Shown in pieces: positions 23,566 to 32,161 of a DNA stretch of 35,525 bases. The notes beneath the pieces were generated by a model, which ran no database searches, was not told the DNA's origin, and worked only from the letters and a program-made list of their open reading frames with translations. The stretch lies in NCBI GenBank assembly GCA_017625065.1, contig JAGALS010000034.1:1-35525 (forward strand). Direction: 5' to 3'. This DNA comes from Clostridia bacterium. GTDB lineage: Bacteria > Bacillota > Clostridia > Oscillospirales > CAG-272. Every line of letters begins with the position of its first letter. Position 1 is the first letter of the stretch. The translations under genes were made by a program, and so were the position numbers.

Positions 23566-25767
23566 ATGCCAATTCAATTTTTTCCTGAAAGTAAGGTCTT
23601 CAAGCTGGACACAAAAACGACAAGCTATGTGATGCAGGTGGGGCAGTACGACTACCTGCTGCATCTGTATTACGGAGCGCTGATCCCCGATGCGGAGCTT
23701 GGATATCTTGCCTATACCTGCGGTCACGGCGCGCATTTTCCGTGTGTGGAAATGAGCAATGCGGAGATCCCTTATTTCAGCAAGTCGCTGCACAGAATGG
23801 AATATTCCTGCAACGGCTGCGGTGATTTCAGACCGAGCGCACTCTCGATTTTGAGAAGCACGGGCACGGCCGATACCGATATTCAGTACGTTTCGCACAA
23901 GATCTACGCGGGCAAGCCGAAGATCGCGGGACAGCCCGCCACCTACGCGACCGAGGACGAGGCGACCACGCTTGAGGTGCTTTGCAAGGATCACGTCAGC
24001 GGCGCAGAGGTCACACTTTTTTATACCGTATTCGAAATTTACGGCGCAATGACGCGTCACGCGAGTGTTCGCAACGCTTCCGATAAGGCGATGGATCTGA
24101 AGAGCGTGTTGAGTACCTGTGTGGATTTTCATGACGCGACCGACATGGATTTCATCCATCTTTACGGAAGCGCCTGCAAGGAGCGTTTGTTTGAGCGCGC
24201 ACCTCTCATTCACGGTACGCAAAGTGTGTTCAGCAAGCGCGGCTACTCCTCTCATATTCACAATCCCTTTATTGCGCTTTGCTCGCACGATGCGACCGAG
24301 GAAAGCGGTGACGCGTACGGCTTCAATCTTGTTTATACGGGCAACTTCCTTGCCAGCGCGGATATGGATTCCGACGGCGGCGGGCGTGTGCTGATGGGCA
24401 TCAATCCCGAGGGCTTTTCGTGGCATCTTGAGCCCGGTGAGAGCTTCACCTCTCCCGAGGCTGTGATGGTCTACTCCAACGAGGGTCTTGGCGGTATGAG
24501 CCGTATCTTCCACCGCCTTTACAGAAACAACCTTTGCAGAGGCGCTTGGAAGAACAAGAAGCGCCCGATCCTGATCAACAACTGGGAAGCAACGTACTTC
24601 AAATTTGATGAAGAAAAGCTTTACGATATCGCAAAGGCTGCATCCCAGCTCGGCATCGAAATGCTTGTGATGGACGACGGCTGGTTCGGCACACGTAACT
24701 CCTCGCGCTCGGCGCTTGGCGACTGGTTCGTCAACGAGGAAAAGCTGAAGGGTGGCCTTGGTAAGCTTGTGGAGCGCGTGAACGGCCTTGGTATGAAATT
24801 CGGCATCTGGTTTGAGCCCGAAATGGTCTCCAGAGACAGTGACCTCTTCCGCGCGCATCCCGAATGGGCATTGCAAACCCCGGGTCGCCCGATGAGCATT
24901 TCCCGTCACCAATATACACTGGATATGAGCCGCGCGGACGTGCGCGATTACCTGTTCGACTGCATCAAGAAGGTGATGGACAGCGCCAATATCGCTTACA
25001 TTAAGTGGGATTTCAACAGAACGCTCACCGAGGTCGGCAGCGCGCTGCTTGGCCCCGATAAGCAGCAGGAGGTCTTCCACCGCTACGTGCTTGGACTTTA
25101 CGAGCTGCTGGAGCGCCTGCTCACCGCATATCCCGAGCTGCTTTTGGAGGGCTGCGCTAGCGGCGGCGGTCGCTTCGACCCCGCTTGGCTCTACTACTCG
25201 CCCCAATTCTGGGCAAGCGACGACACCGATGCGATCGAGCGTCTTGATATTCAGTACGGTACCTCGATGTGCTACCCCACCTCGACGGTCGGTGCGCATG
25301 TTTCCGCCGTTCCCAACCACCAGGTTGGCAGGACCACTCCGCTCAAAACGCGCGGCGACGTGGCAATGGCAGGCACGTTTGGCTACGAGCTTGACCTCAC
25401 GGTGCTCACCGACGAGGAAAAGGAGATCGTCAAAGCGCAATGCGCCGATTACCACAAGTATTATGACGTGATCCATTACGGTGATCTTTACCGTCTGATC
25501 TCCCCGTGGAAGGATAGAACGCGCTGCGCATGGATGTACGTTTCCGAGGATAAGAGCGAGGCACACGTGACCTATGTCGTGATCCGTAAGCGCGTGCACG
25601 AAAGGCATTTTGTAAGGCTTGCGGGGCTTGATCCGAGCAAGCGCTATCTCAACGAGCAAACGGGCCAGGTGCTGTCGGGCAAGACCTGGATGAACGCAGG
25701 AATGTGCGTGCAGGGCGGGCCCAATGATTTCACCTCATTCACCTTCCACCTCGTCGCGGTTGATTAA
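23566..25767 (+). CDS. Alpha-galactosidase, glycoside hydrolase family 36
   Basis: A 733-residue GH36 alpha-galactosidase that removes terminal alpha-1,6-galactose from raffinose-family sugars, melibiose and galactomannan fragments. Family features: N-terminal beta-sandwich domain (about 1-330) with DFRPSA, a catalytic TIM barrel with NNWEATYFKFDEEKL, MDDGWFG, GIWFEPEMVS, the nucleophile in IKWDFNR (Asp482), LLLEGCASGGGRFD, and the acid/base in the WASDDTDAIERL segment (Asp552). The length matches intracellular GH36 enzymes of Firmicutes, and there is no signal peptide, so it should act in the cytoplasm on imported oligosaccharides. AAGGAGG sits before the ATG. No sugar transporter is next to it. 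It ends 46 nt before a strong terminator. Confidence 0.97.
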   Translation: MPIQFFPESKVFKLDTKTTSYVMQVGQYDYLLHLYYGALIPDAELGYLAYTCGHGAHFPCVEMSNAEIPYFSKSLHRMEYSCNGCGDFRPSALSILRSTGTADTDIQYVSHKIYAGKPKIAGQPATYATEDEATTLEVLCKDHVSGAEVTLFYTVFEIYGAMTRHASVRNASDKAMDLKSVLSTCVDFHDATDMDFIHLYGSACKERLFERAPLIHGTQSVFSKRGYSSHIHNPFIALCSHDATEESGDAYGFNLVYTGNFLASADMDSDGGGRVLMGINPEGFSWHLEPGESFTSPEAVMVYSNEGLGGMSRIFHRLYRNNLCRGAWKNKKRPILINNWEATYFKFDEEKLYDIAKAASQLGIEMLVMDDGWFGTRNSSRSALGDWFVNEEKLKGGLGKLVERVNGLGMKFGIWFEPEMVSRDSDLFRAHPEWALQTPGRPMSISRHQYTLDMSRADVRDYLFDCIKKVMDSANIAYIKWDFNRTLTEVGSALLGPDKQQEVFHRYVLGLYELLERLLTAYPELLLEGCASGGGRFDPAWLYYSPQFWASDDTDAIERLDIQYGTSMCYPTSTVGAHVSAVPNHQVGRTTPLKTRGDVAMAGTFGYELDLTVLTDEEKEIVKAQCADYHKYYDVIHYGDLYRLISPWKDRTRCAWMYVSEDKSEAHVTYVVIRKRVHERHFVRLAGLDPSKRYLNEQTGQVLSGKTWMNAGMCVQGGPNDFTSFTFHLVAVD

Positions 25768-25813
25768 ATGCTATAAGGTCTTGCAAGCATAAGGCAGGAT
25801 GCCGCAAGCGCAG

Positions 25814-25858
25814 AAAAAGAGGCTGTCACAAATGCGAAATTTGTGACAGCCTCTTTTT
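25814..25858 (+). terminator. Intrinsic terminator after the alpha-galactosidase
   Basis: Long perfect hairpin: left arm 25814-25833 (from AAAAAGAGGCTG to CACAAAT), loop GCGAA, right arm from 25839, then seven T residues. Confidence 0.95.
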
Positions 25859-25880
25859 TATATAATTTTTCAAAAAACTC

Positions 25881-25909
25881 TTTTCAAAATGTAAAATATA
25901 TGTTATAAT
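25881..25909 (+). promoter_or_regulatory. Putative promoter for the response regulator operon
   Basis: TTTTCA at 25881-25886, a 17-nt spacer ending in TGT, then TATAAT at 25904-25909. It lies between the alpha-galactosidase terminator and the start at 26035, leaving an AT-rich leader of about 120 nt. The -35 matches only 4 of 6, but the extended -10 is strong. No clear direct repeats for autoregulation by an OmpR-type protein were identified. Confidence 0.55.
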
Positions 25910-26034
25910 AATAAAAATAACAAAATCATTACGCGTGATGTGTTGAGTTTTGTAAAAATTCAATCATTCTTCACATAGCATGCATCTTGATCTGGTAGAA
26001 TATAGTAAATTTTCGTCGGAAGGAGTCTTTTGGA

Positions 26035-26727
26035 ATGGTTGGCACGAAATTGCTGGTCGTAGATGACGATCCCAACATTTGCGACATACTGAAAACACAC
26101 TTTGAAAAAGAAGGATACGAGGTTCTGACAGCCGGTGACGGCGTGGAGGGGCTTTCCCTGTTCAAATCAGCTTCTCCCGATCTTGTCCTGCTTGATATTA
26201 TGCTTCCCAAGATGGATGGGCAGCAGATGCTGGCGGAGATCCGCAAGGACTCGCAAAAGCCCGTGATCATGGTGACAGCAAAGGGCGAGGTGTTTGACAA
26301 GGTGCTGGGCCTTGAAATGGGTGCTGACGACTTTGTGGTCAAGCCCTTTGACCTCAAGGAGCTTTCTGCCAGAGTCAAGGCGGTGCTGCGCCGTTACCGC
26401 GCGCATCTGCAGACCGACGAGGGCGACGTGATCAAGTTTGAAAACTTTGAGATCAGCCAAGAAAAGTTTGAGCTGAAGCTGAAGGGCAAGAAGGTAGATA
26501 TCCCCCCCAAGGAGCTCCAGCTTCTGTATTGCCTTGCCTCTAACCCCAACCGCGTGTTCAGCCGCGAGCAGCTGCTGGAGCACGTGTGGGATTTTGCCTT
26601 CCTTGGCGATTCCAGAACGGTGGACGTACATATCAAGCGCCTGCGCGAAAAGCTGGAGGGCGTTTCCGATAAATGGGCGCTCAAAACCGTTTGGGGCATC
26701 GGATATAAGTTCGAGCTTTATAATTAA
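26035..26727 (+). CDS. OmpR/PhoB-family response regulator
   Basis: A 230-residue two-component response regulator. The receiver domain (1-120) has the acidic pair in LLVVDDDP (10-12), the phospho-acceptor Asp54 (LVLLDIMLPKMDG), Thr81 (MVTAKGE) and Lys103 (VVKPFD). The C-terminal winged helix (about 130-230) has the OmpR/PhoB pattern: PPKELQLLYCLASNPNRVFSREQLLEHVW and DSRTVDVHIKRLREKLE followed by VWGIGYKF. GGAGT lies upstream of the ATG. The probable partner is the histidine kinase at 27657, separated from it by a metallophosphoesterase gene. Confidence 0.95.
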   Translation: MVGTKLLVVDDDPNICDILKTHFEKEGYEVLTAGDGVEGLSLFKSASPDLVLLDIMLPKMDGQQMLAEIRKDSQKPVIMVTAKGEVFDKVLGLEMGADDFVVKPFDLKELSARVKAVLRRYRAHLQTDEGDVIKFENFEISQEKFELKLKGKKVDIPPKELQLLYCLASNPNRVFSREQLLEHVWDFAFLGDSRTVDVHIKRLREKLEGVSDKWALKTVWGIGYKFELYN

Positions 26728-26734
26728 ATAGCTT

Positions 26735-26770
26735 ATGCCGCCGCAGGCGCGTTTCGCGGCGGCATTTGGT
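26735..26770 (+). terminator. Hairpin between response regulator and metallophosphoesterase (possible attenuator)
   Basis: Perfect arms ATGCCGCCGC (26735-26744) and GCGGCGGCAT (26756-26765) with an 11-nt loop, followed by TTGGTTTT. The T tail is interrupted, so it may only partly terminate and set a lower level for the downstream genes, or mark the end of a processed mRNA. Confidence 0.45.
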
Positions 26771-26789
26771 TTTATCCAAGGAGAATGAA

Positions 26790-27614
26790 ATGAGCATTAT
26801 TCCAACGAGCCTGAAGATCGGCGTCAAGACCCCTTTTCGTGCTTTGCACATGACCGACACGCACCTCACCTATGCCGATCTGCGCGACGGTGAGCGAAAG
26901 GTGCAGCTCGCCGAAAGGCGTGCGCGCTCGTTTCCTCGCGCGGCGGAAATGCTGCAGCTCGCAGCCGAGGTGTCAAAGAGTGAAAACGTGCCGATCCTGC
27001 ACACGGGCGATCTGATCGACTTTGTCTCGCTTGCGAATCTGGAGGCGGTCGAGCAATTTATCGCGCAAAACGATTGCTTTTTTGCAACGGGAAATCATGA
27101 ATTTTCGCTATACGTCGGCGAGGCAAAGGAGGATGCGGCATATCGCAACCAAAGCCTGCCCGCGGTGCAAAAGGTCTTTAAAAACGACATACGTATGGCA
27201 TCTCGTGTGATCGGCGGCGTCAATTTCGTGGCATTGGATAACGGCTATTATCTGTTTGAGCCCGAGCAGCTTGCGTTTCTCAAAAACGAGGTCCAGAGAG
27301 GGCTGCCCGTGGTGCTGTTGATGCACAATCCGCTCCACGAGCCAAGGTTGTACGAATTTATGATGCAGCGCGACTCTTGCGCGTATCTGGTGGCAGTACC
27401 CGAGGCGTTGATGGCAAGCTATCCTGACGGTCGCGCCGAGCAGCAGCGCGCGGATGCCATCACGCTTGAAACGGTGGAATATATCAAAAACGAAACGCAG
27501 ATCAAGGCGATCATCGCGGGGCATCTGCACAAGGATTATGAGGGCGTGTTCGCCGATCGCATCCCGCAGATCGTGACGTCGTGCACGAAGCTGCGCTTGA
27601 TCGAATTTACCTAA
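26790..27614 (+). CDS. Calcineurin-like metallophosphoesterase
   Basis: A 274-residue binuclear-metal phosphoesterase. The motif order is canonical: MTDTHL (D-x-H) near residue 22, HTGDLIDF (GD), FATGNHEFS (GNHE), MHNPLHEP (H) and AGHLHKDY (GHxH). No signal peptide or membrane anchor is visible, so it should be cytoplasmic. The start at 26790 is set by AAGGAG; an in-frame upstream ATG has no site. It lies between a response regulator (62 nt upstream) and a sensor kinase (42 nt downstream) in the same direction. The substrate is unknown; a nucleotide, a phosphoprotein or a cell-wall intermediate are all possible for this broad family. Confidence 0.9.
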   Translation: MSIIPTSLKIGVKTPFRALHMTDTHLTYADLRDGERKVQLAERRARSFPRAAEMLQLAAEVSKSENVPILHTGDLIDFVSLANLEAVEQFIAQNDCFFATGNHEFSLYVGEAKEDAAYRNQSLPAVQKVFKNDIRMASRVIGGVNFVALDNGYYLFEPEQLAFLKNEVQRGLPVVLLMHNPLHEPRLYEFMMQRDSCAYLVAVPEALMASYPDGRAEQQRADAITLETVEYIKNETQIKAIIAGHLHKDYEGVFADRIPQIVTSCTKLRLIEFT

Positions 27615-27656
27615 CAGCTCGCCTCGCAAGATAACGACAGGGAAAGGGAGGAAGAT

Positions 27657-29111
27657 ATGTTTAAAAGTGTATTCGCCAAATATATTTCGGCGTTCATGTT
27701 TATCATTTTCATCAGCTTTCTCCTGCTTGTGGTCATCATCACGAGCATGGTCAATAACTATGCCGTGAATGCCAAAAAGGAGCTGCTTTCCAACACGGCA
27801 ACGGGTGCTGCGGAGTTCCTTGAAGCACGGACCGATATGATCTCCACGGATTTCACCAAGATGATCGAGCTGTATTCCGACGACGTGGACCGCATGCTGC
27901 GCTCACTTTCAGCCACAGGGGATGATATCACCATCCTGCTGGTGGACAACAGCGGTGACGTGGTGCGTATGATCTCTGCCGAGGGTGAGACGGGACCAAG
28001 CGACGCGGTGATCCCGCGCAACATTATGAACGAGGTCAATAACAACGTCCGTTTGGAGGAATTTGAAACGCTGGAGGGCGTGTTTGACGCTCCTCACTTT
28101 TTCTATACCGCGCCTGTTTTTACCGATGACGGTTACGTGTGCGGTACGGTCTTTGCCTGCTCCTCATCCGCTGTGCAGGATGAGCTGCTTGGCGTTATGA
28201 TCAAAACCATTATCATTGCATCGCTTTGGATCATGCTGGCGGCACTTGTTGCCGTCTATATCATCACCCAGCGTGTCATCGGGCCCCTGAAGGATATGAG
28301 CCGTATGGCGAAGGATTTTGCGGCAGGGAACTTTGCCGCCCGCGTGCCCGTGCGCGGTAATGACGAGGTCGCGGAGCTTGCCGTGGCGTTTAATAACATG
28401 GCGGACTCGCTTTCCCGACTTGAGGTGATGCGCAACACCTTCGTTGCGAACGTGTCGCACGATCTGCGCACACCCATGACCACGATATCGGGCTTTATCG
28501 ATAACATTTTGTCGGGCGCGATCCCGTCCGAAAAGCGTTCCTACTATCTGGAGCTGATCCGCACCGAGGTACAGCGCCTGGCGCGCCTTGTCACCTCCTT
28601 GCTTGACATTTCCCGCATCCAGGCGGGCGACCGAAAGTTTGATCTGCGACCCTTCGATATTTGCGAAATGGCGCGCAGGATTCTGATCTCGTTTGAATCA
28701 AAGATCGAAGCGAAGCGCCTCGAGGTCGAATTTTATTGTGACGAAGAACGCCTTTACGCCATCGCCGATCACGATGCGATCTATCAGATCCTGTATAACC
28801 TGTGCGAAAATGCGGTAAAATTCTCAAAAGAAGGGGGCAAGCTCAGTGTATCCCTCTCGCTTACGGAGGAACATCACGTGACGGTTGCTGTTTATAATGA
28901 AGGTGAGGGCATTGCCGCCGCAGACCTTCCGTTTATATTCGAGCGCTTTTATAAGGGCGATAAGAGCCGCGGACTTGACAAAAGCGGCGTTGGACTTGGC
29001 CTGTTTATTTCCAAAACGATCATCGATGCCCATCACGAAAAAATATGGGCAGAGAGCGAGGAGGGCAAATTCTGCAGTTTCCTGTTCACCCTACCTCTTG
29101 CAGATGCATAA
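27657..29111 (+). CDS. Membrane sensor histidine kinase (HAMP, HisKA, HATPase)
   Basis: A 484-residue kinase. Transmembrane helices at about 9-31 and 182-205 enclose an extracytoplasmic sensor region of about 150 residues, which reads like a PAS/Cache-type fold (ITILLVDNSGDVVRMIS, FYTAPVFTDDGYVCGTVF). A HAMP domain follows (205-257), then the H-box VSHDLRTPM (His268) and a HATPase domain with the N-box LCENAVKF, G1 NEGEGI, F-box FIFERFYKGDKSR and G2 GVGLGLFISK. The layout matches WalK/PhoR-like kinases. GGGAGG lies before the ATG. It probably phosphorylates the regulator at 26035. The gene ends 16 nt before the HtrA-type protease, whose substrates or products could relate to the sensed signal. 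Confidence 0.95.
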   Translation: MFKSVFAKYISAFMFIIFISFLLLVVIITSMVNNYAVNAKKELLSNTATGAAEFLEARTDMISTDFTKMIELYSDDVDRMLRSLSATGDDITILLVDNSGDVVRMISAEGETGPSDAVIPRNIMNEVNNNVRLEEFETLEGVFDAPHFFYTAPVFTDDGYVCGTVFACSSSAVQDELLGVMIKTIIIASLWIMLAALVAVYIITQRVIGPLKDMSRMAKDFAAGNFAARVPVRGNDEVAELAVAFNNMADSLSRLEVMRNTFVANVSHDLRTPMTTISGFIDNILSGAIPSEKRSYYLELIRTEVQRLARLVTSLLDISRIQAGDRKFDLRPFDICEMARRILISFESKIEAKRLEVEFYCDEERLYAIADHDAIYQILYNLCENAVKFSKEGGKLSVSLSLTEEHHVTVAVYNEGEGIAAADLPFIFERFYKGDKSRGLDKSGVGLGLFISKTIIDAHHEKIWAESEEGKFCSFLFTLPLADA

Positions 29112-29127
29112 GAAATGAGGAGTTAGT

Positions 29128-30555
29128 ATGGAAGAAGAAAAGAAGATATCCGAGGATGCGGCCGCACCCGAACCCACGGAATCGCAACAACCAAGCAAAG
29201 CAGAGCTTGAAAGCGAAGCGGTGCAAAGCGATGCAGCCGAGGTGCAAGCTGAGGGCGAAGCGGTGCAGGGAGATATAGCCGAGCCGCAGGAGCAGCCCCC
29301 GGAGCAGCACGCAGAGCCGCTTGTGTGGGGCTTTGGCGATCAAAACGCGGTCTTGCAGCTACAGCCTAAAGAAGAAAAGAAGAAGAAAACGGGGCAGATC
29401 GCCTTTTTCACCGTATTCGGCGCCATTTTCGGCATCTGTGTGCTGTTGCTGTTTCTGACACTTTGGCTTGGTGACGAGGGCTTTGAGATCATCCGCAATA
29501 TCAGAAGCGAGCGCGTGATCTACGTGCGTGAGGACGACGGCACAAGCGGCTTGCTGACCCCCAACGAGGCGGCGCAAAAGGTGGGGGACTACACGGTCAC
29601 GATCCTGGTGACCACCGCGCTTGGCAGCGGGAACGGCTCGGGATTTATCTATTCCGCTGACGGTCATATCGTCACAAATTATCACGTTATCGAGGGTGCG
29701 ACCTCGGTGCAGGTCGTTTTATCCACGGGTAAGGCATATGATGCCACGGTCAAGGGATATAATGAAGCAGCCGATATTGCCGTTTTAAAGATCGATGCCG
29801 AAAATCTTGTCCCCGCAGCGCTGGGCAGCTCCGCTGATCTCTTGGTGGGGGATGACGTGTTGGTTGTCGGTACGCCCGCTAAGCTTGATTATGCGGGGAC
29901 GACGACCTTTGGCAAGGTGTCTGCTACCAACCGTTTGGTCGCACTGACCGATGCTTCGGGAACTGTCGTCAAGAAAATGACGTTGATCCAGACCGATACA
30001 AGCGTCAATCCCGGTAATTCGGGCGGCCCGCTTGCCGATCTGTACGGCAAGGTCGTTGGCGTCGTTGTGATGAAGGTGTCGACCTATGGCGGTGCCACCT
30101 ATGACGGGATCGGCTTTGCTTTGCCCATCGACGGGGTAAAGCTGATCGTCAATGACATCATCCAAAAGGGTGCGTTCAACGGCATCAATCCGATCGCCGA
30201 GGGGCGCTCGTTGCTTGGTGTCACGGGCCACGGTGGCACGAAGGGGATGTGGTATTCCGACGTGGCGGATGCGCTGACGGGCTCGATGAGCGCTTCCGAG
30301 ACCGAGCAGCCGGGATATCACTTTATGAAGGAGACCGGTGTTTACGTCACGGCAGTCAATGGCGGCGATGCCAAGGGCAAAATGCAATCAGGAGATATCA
30401 TCACCAAGATCAACGGCCTGCAGGTGAGCACCGTTTATGATCTGATCGCCGAAGCCAATCGCCATTATGCGGGCGAGAGGGTCGTGTTGACCGTGATCAG
30501 AGGAAATGAAACGATCGAGGTTTCAGTCAGACTTTATGAGGATGCCGCCAAGTAA
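29128..30555 (+). CDS. HtrA/DegP-type membrane-anchored serine protease with PDZ domain
   Basis: A 475-residue trypsin-like envelope protease. The N-terminal 85 residues are cytoplasmic, acidic and rich in E, Q and A, with an imperfect internal repeat (EAVQSDAAEVQ, EAVQGDIAEPQ) and a KEEKKKK stop just before one transmembrane helix (about 90-113). The protease domain outside the membrane carries the triad His186 (TNYHVIEG), Asp216 (AADIAVL) and Ser298 (NPGNSGGP). A single PDZ domain follows (about 385-470, GVYVTAVNGGDAKGKMQSGDIITKING). This is the usual Firmicute HtrA layout. Unusual is the roughly 40-residue GVTGHGGTKGMW...PGYHFMKETG linker. It sits directly after the histidine kinase, as htrA genes do in other Gram-positives under CssRS-type control. 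Confidence 0.95.
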   Translation: MEEEKKISEDAAAPEPTESQQPSKAELESEAVQSDAAEVQAEGEAVQGDIAEPQEQPPEQHAEPLVWGFGDQNAVLQLQPKEEKKKKTGQIAFFTVFGAIFGICVLLLFLTLWLGDEGFEIIRNIRSERVIYVREDDGTSGLLTPNEAAQKVGDYTVTILVTTALGSGNGSGFIYSADGHIVTNYHVIEGATSVQVVLSTGKAYDATVKGYNEAADIAVLKIDAENLVPAALGSSADLLVGDDVLVVGTPAKLDYAGTTTFGKVSATNRLVALTDASGTVVKKMTLIQTDTSVNPGNSGGPLADLYGKVVGVVVMKVSTYGGATYDGIGFALPIDGVKLIVNDIIQKGAFNGINPIAEGRSLLGVTGHGGTKGMWYSDVADALTGSMSASETEQPGYHFMKETGVYVTAVNGGDAKGKMQSGDIITKINGLQVSTVYDLIAEANRHYAGERVVLTVIRGNETIEVSVRLYEDAAK

Positions 30556-30594
30556 ACGGCGGCGCTTCAAAATTTACATACGAGAGGGGAAAAT

Positions 30595-31338
30595 ATGCTT
30601 CCTTTTTTAGAACCGTTACGGCATATGACCGTCGATAACAGCATTTACGTCACCTTGTTCCGCCTCGCGATCGCGGCGTTTTGCGGCGGCGTGATCGGTC
30701 TTGAGCGCGGACGCAAGCGCCGCCCTGCGGGCTTCCGTACCCATATGCTTGTTTGTATCGGTGCCGCGCTTGCGATGCTGATCAGCCAATATCTCACCAT
30801 GATGACCGAAACCTATTGGGCAAGCCTTTTGATGATGGCAAGGACCACGCCCGGCACGACCGACGTGGCACGTCTTGGCGCACAGGTCATCAACGGCATC
30901 GGCTTCCTTGGTGCGGGCACCATCATCGTCACGGGCCAGCAGGAGGTCAAGGGACTCACCACCGCGGCGGGCCTTTGGGCATCCGCCTGTATGGGACTTT
31001 GCGTTGGCGCGGGCTTTGTGGAGGGCGCTTTCCTTGGTTGCGTGCTGATCAGTGTGACGATCATTGTGTTCAGCCGCCTGGAGCGCCTCATTCTTGCAAG
31101 ATCGCGCAATCTGAACCTGAACGTGGAGTTTGAGCACGTGGACGACGTGGGTAAGATCATTTCGGCGATCAAATCGCAAAATATCCGCATTTTTGACGTG
31201 GAGATCCACAAGAGCAGAAACGCCGAAAAATGCCCCTCGGCTGTGTTTTCCGTGCGGCTGCCAAAGCGTATGGCACACACGGAGCTGCTGACCTTGCTCG
31301 CGGACGTGGAAAACGTTCGCTCGATCGAAGAACTGTAA
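30595..31338 (+). CDS. MgtC/SapB family membrane protein, copy 1
   Basis: A 247-residue protein with an N-terminal MgtC/SapB membrane domain (four to five helices) and a C-terminal soluble ACT-like domain (about 165-247). The family motif is clear: GGVIGLERGRKRRPAGFRTHMLVCIGAALA, RLGAQVINGIGFLGAGTII and VKGLTTAAGLWASACMGLCVGAG. Family members act in Mg2+ homeostasis, acid tolerance or inhibition of ATP synthase in pathogens; function in commensal Firmicutes is uncertain. Compared with copy 2 it has an insertion of about 14 residues (the TETYWASLLMMARTTPG region) in the loop after the third helix. It is 39 nt after the protease gene. Confidence 0.93.
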   Translation: MLPFLEPLRHMTVDNSIYVTLFRLAIAAFCGGVIGLERGRKRRPAGFRTHMLVCIGAALAMLISQYLTMMTETYWASLLMMARTTPGTTDVARLGAQVINGIGFLGAGTIIVTGQQEVKGLTTAAGLWASACMGLCVGAGFVEGAFLGCVLISVTIIVFSRLERLILARSRNLNLNVEFEHVDDVGKIISAIKSQNIRIFDVEIHKSRNAEKCPSAVFSVRLPKRMAHTELLTLLADVENVRSIEEL

Positions 31339-31351
31339 GGGGGATATTGTG

Positions 31352-32050
31352 ATGCAGGAATTTTTAGATTATCTTCGCTTTGCGGATGGCTTTCATATGT
31401 GGGGGGCTGTCGCGCGTATGCTGCTTGCCGTGATCTGCGGCGGTATTATCGGCATTGAAAGAGAGCGTAAGCGCCGCCCTGCGGGCTTCCGCACGCACAT
31501 TCTGATCTGTCTTGGTGCATCGCTGACGATGCTGACCAGCCAATATATCTATTTGGAATTGAAGCTGTTCACCGACCTTGCACGTCTTGGCGCGCAGGTC
31601 ATTGCGGGCATCGGCTTCATCGGCGCGGGTACCATCATCGTGACCAAGCGCCGCCAGGTCAAGGGGCTGACCACCGCGGCAGGTCTTTGGACCTCTGCTA
31701 TCGTCGGTCTTGCCATCGGTGCGGGTTATTTTGAGGCGGCGCTGATCGCTACCGCCTTGATGATCGTGGTGGAGCTGGTGCTTTCCCGTCTGGAGTATTT
31801 CATTATGTCCACGGCAAAGGGCATCAATCTCTACATAGAATATAAAGAGGCCGACACACTCGTGCGAATGACCGAGTATCTGCGCGACCACAAGGTCGGT
31901 GTCACCGATCTGCAGATCACCAAATCGGGTGCTGCCACCAAAAATCCTTGCGCGATCTTCTCTCTGGAGCTGCCGCACAAGCTGACACACGATAAGCTGA
32001 TGACCGCCCTTGCGGGCATCGACGGCGTTGTGTCTGTCGAAGAGCTTTAA
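31352..32050 (+). CDS. MgtC/SapB family membrane protein, copy 2
   Basis: A 232-residue paralogue of the preceding gene, 13 nt downstream. It shares ERKRRPAGFRTH, RLGAQVIAGIGFIGAGTII and VKGLTTAAGLWTSAIVGLAIGAG and the same C-terminal soluble domain ending in VSVEEL (SIEEL in copy 1). The start is taken as ATG at 31352, with GGGGGA at 7 nt; a GTG immediately before it is an alternative. The two copies arose by tandem duplication and may form a heteromer or serve different ions or conditions. A strong terminator follows, closing the operon that begins with the response regulator. Confidence 0.93.
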   Translation: MQEFLDYLRFADGFHMWGAVARMLLAVICGGIIGIERERKRRPAGFRTHILICLGASLTMLTSQYIYLELKLFTDLARLGAQVIAGIGFIGAGTIIVTKRRQVKGLTTAAGLWTSAIVGLAIGAGYFEAALIATALMIVVELVLSRLEYFIMSTAKGINLYIEYKEADTLVRMTEYLRDHKVGVTDLQITKSGAATKNPCAIFSLELPHKLTHDKLMTALAGIDGVVSVEEL

Positions 32051-32052
32051 TA

Positions 32053-32085
32053 AAAAGCCGTCCGCGATTTTCGCGGACGGCTTTT
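32053..32085 (+). terminator. Intrinsic terminator closing the two-component/HtrA/MgtC run
   Basis: Perfect 15-bp arms (AAAAGCCGTCCGCGA at 32053-32067 and its complement at 32071-32085) with loop TTT, four T residues at the end. It begins 2 nt after the stop codon. Confidence 0.9.
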
Positions 32086-32112
32086 CGATCCTTCAAAAAA
32101 ATCATTGAAAAT

Positions 32113-32141
32113 TGTAAGATTTTTGCTTTTCCCAAGTCTTA
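32113..32141 (+). promoter_or_regulatory. Candidate ECF sigma-dependent autoregulatory promoter
   Basis: TGTAAG at 32113-32118 and GTCTTA at 32136-32141, separated by 17 nt. This resembles the general ECF pattern (TGTAAC-type -35, CGTC-type -10), and the sequence has no good SigA match. If correct, the transcript would begin almost at the ribosome binding site, which is tight and lowers confidence. Confidence 0.3.
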
Positions 32142-32161
32142 TAAATGGAGGAGGTGATAGA

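Noticed and set aside
23470..25659. A 729-codon open frame antisense to the alpha-galactosidase, and similar long antisense frames over glnS (6609-8120), gltX (8653-9630) and the binding lipoprotein (10871-12595).
   Set aside because: The sense strand has unmistakable conserved enzymes with good ribosome sites; the antisense frames show no family pattern and arise from the codon bias of the sense gene.
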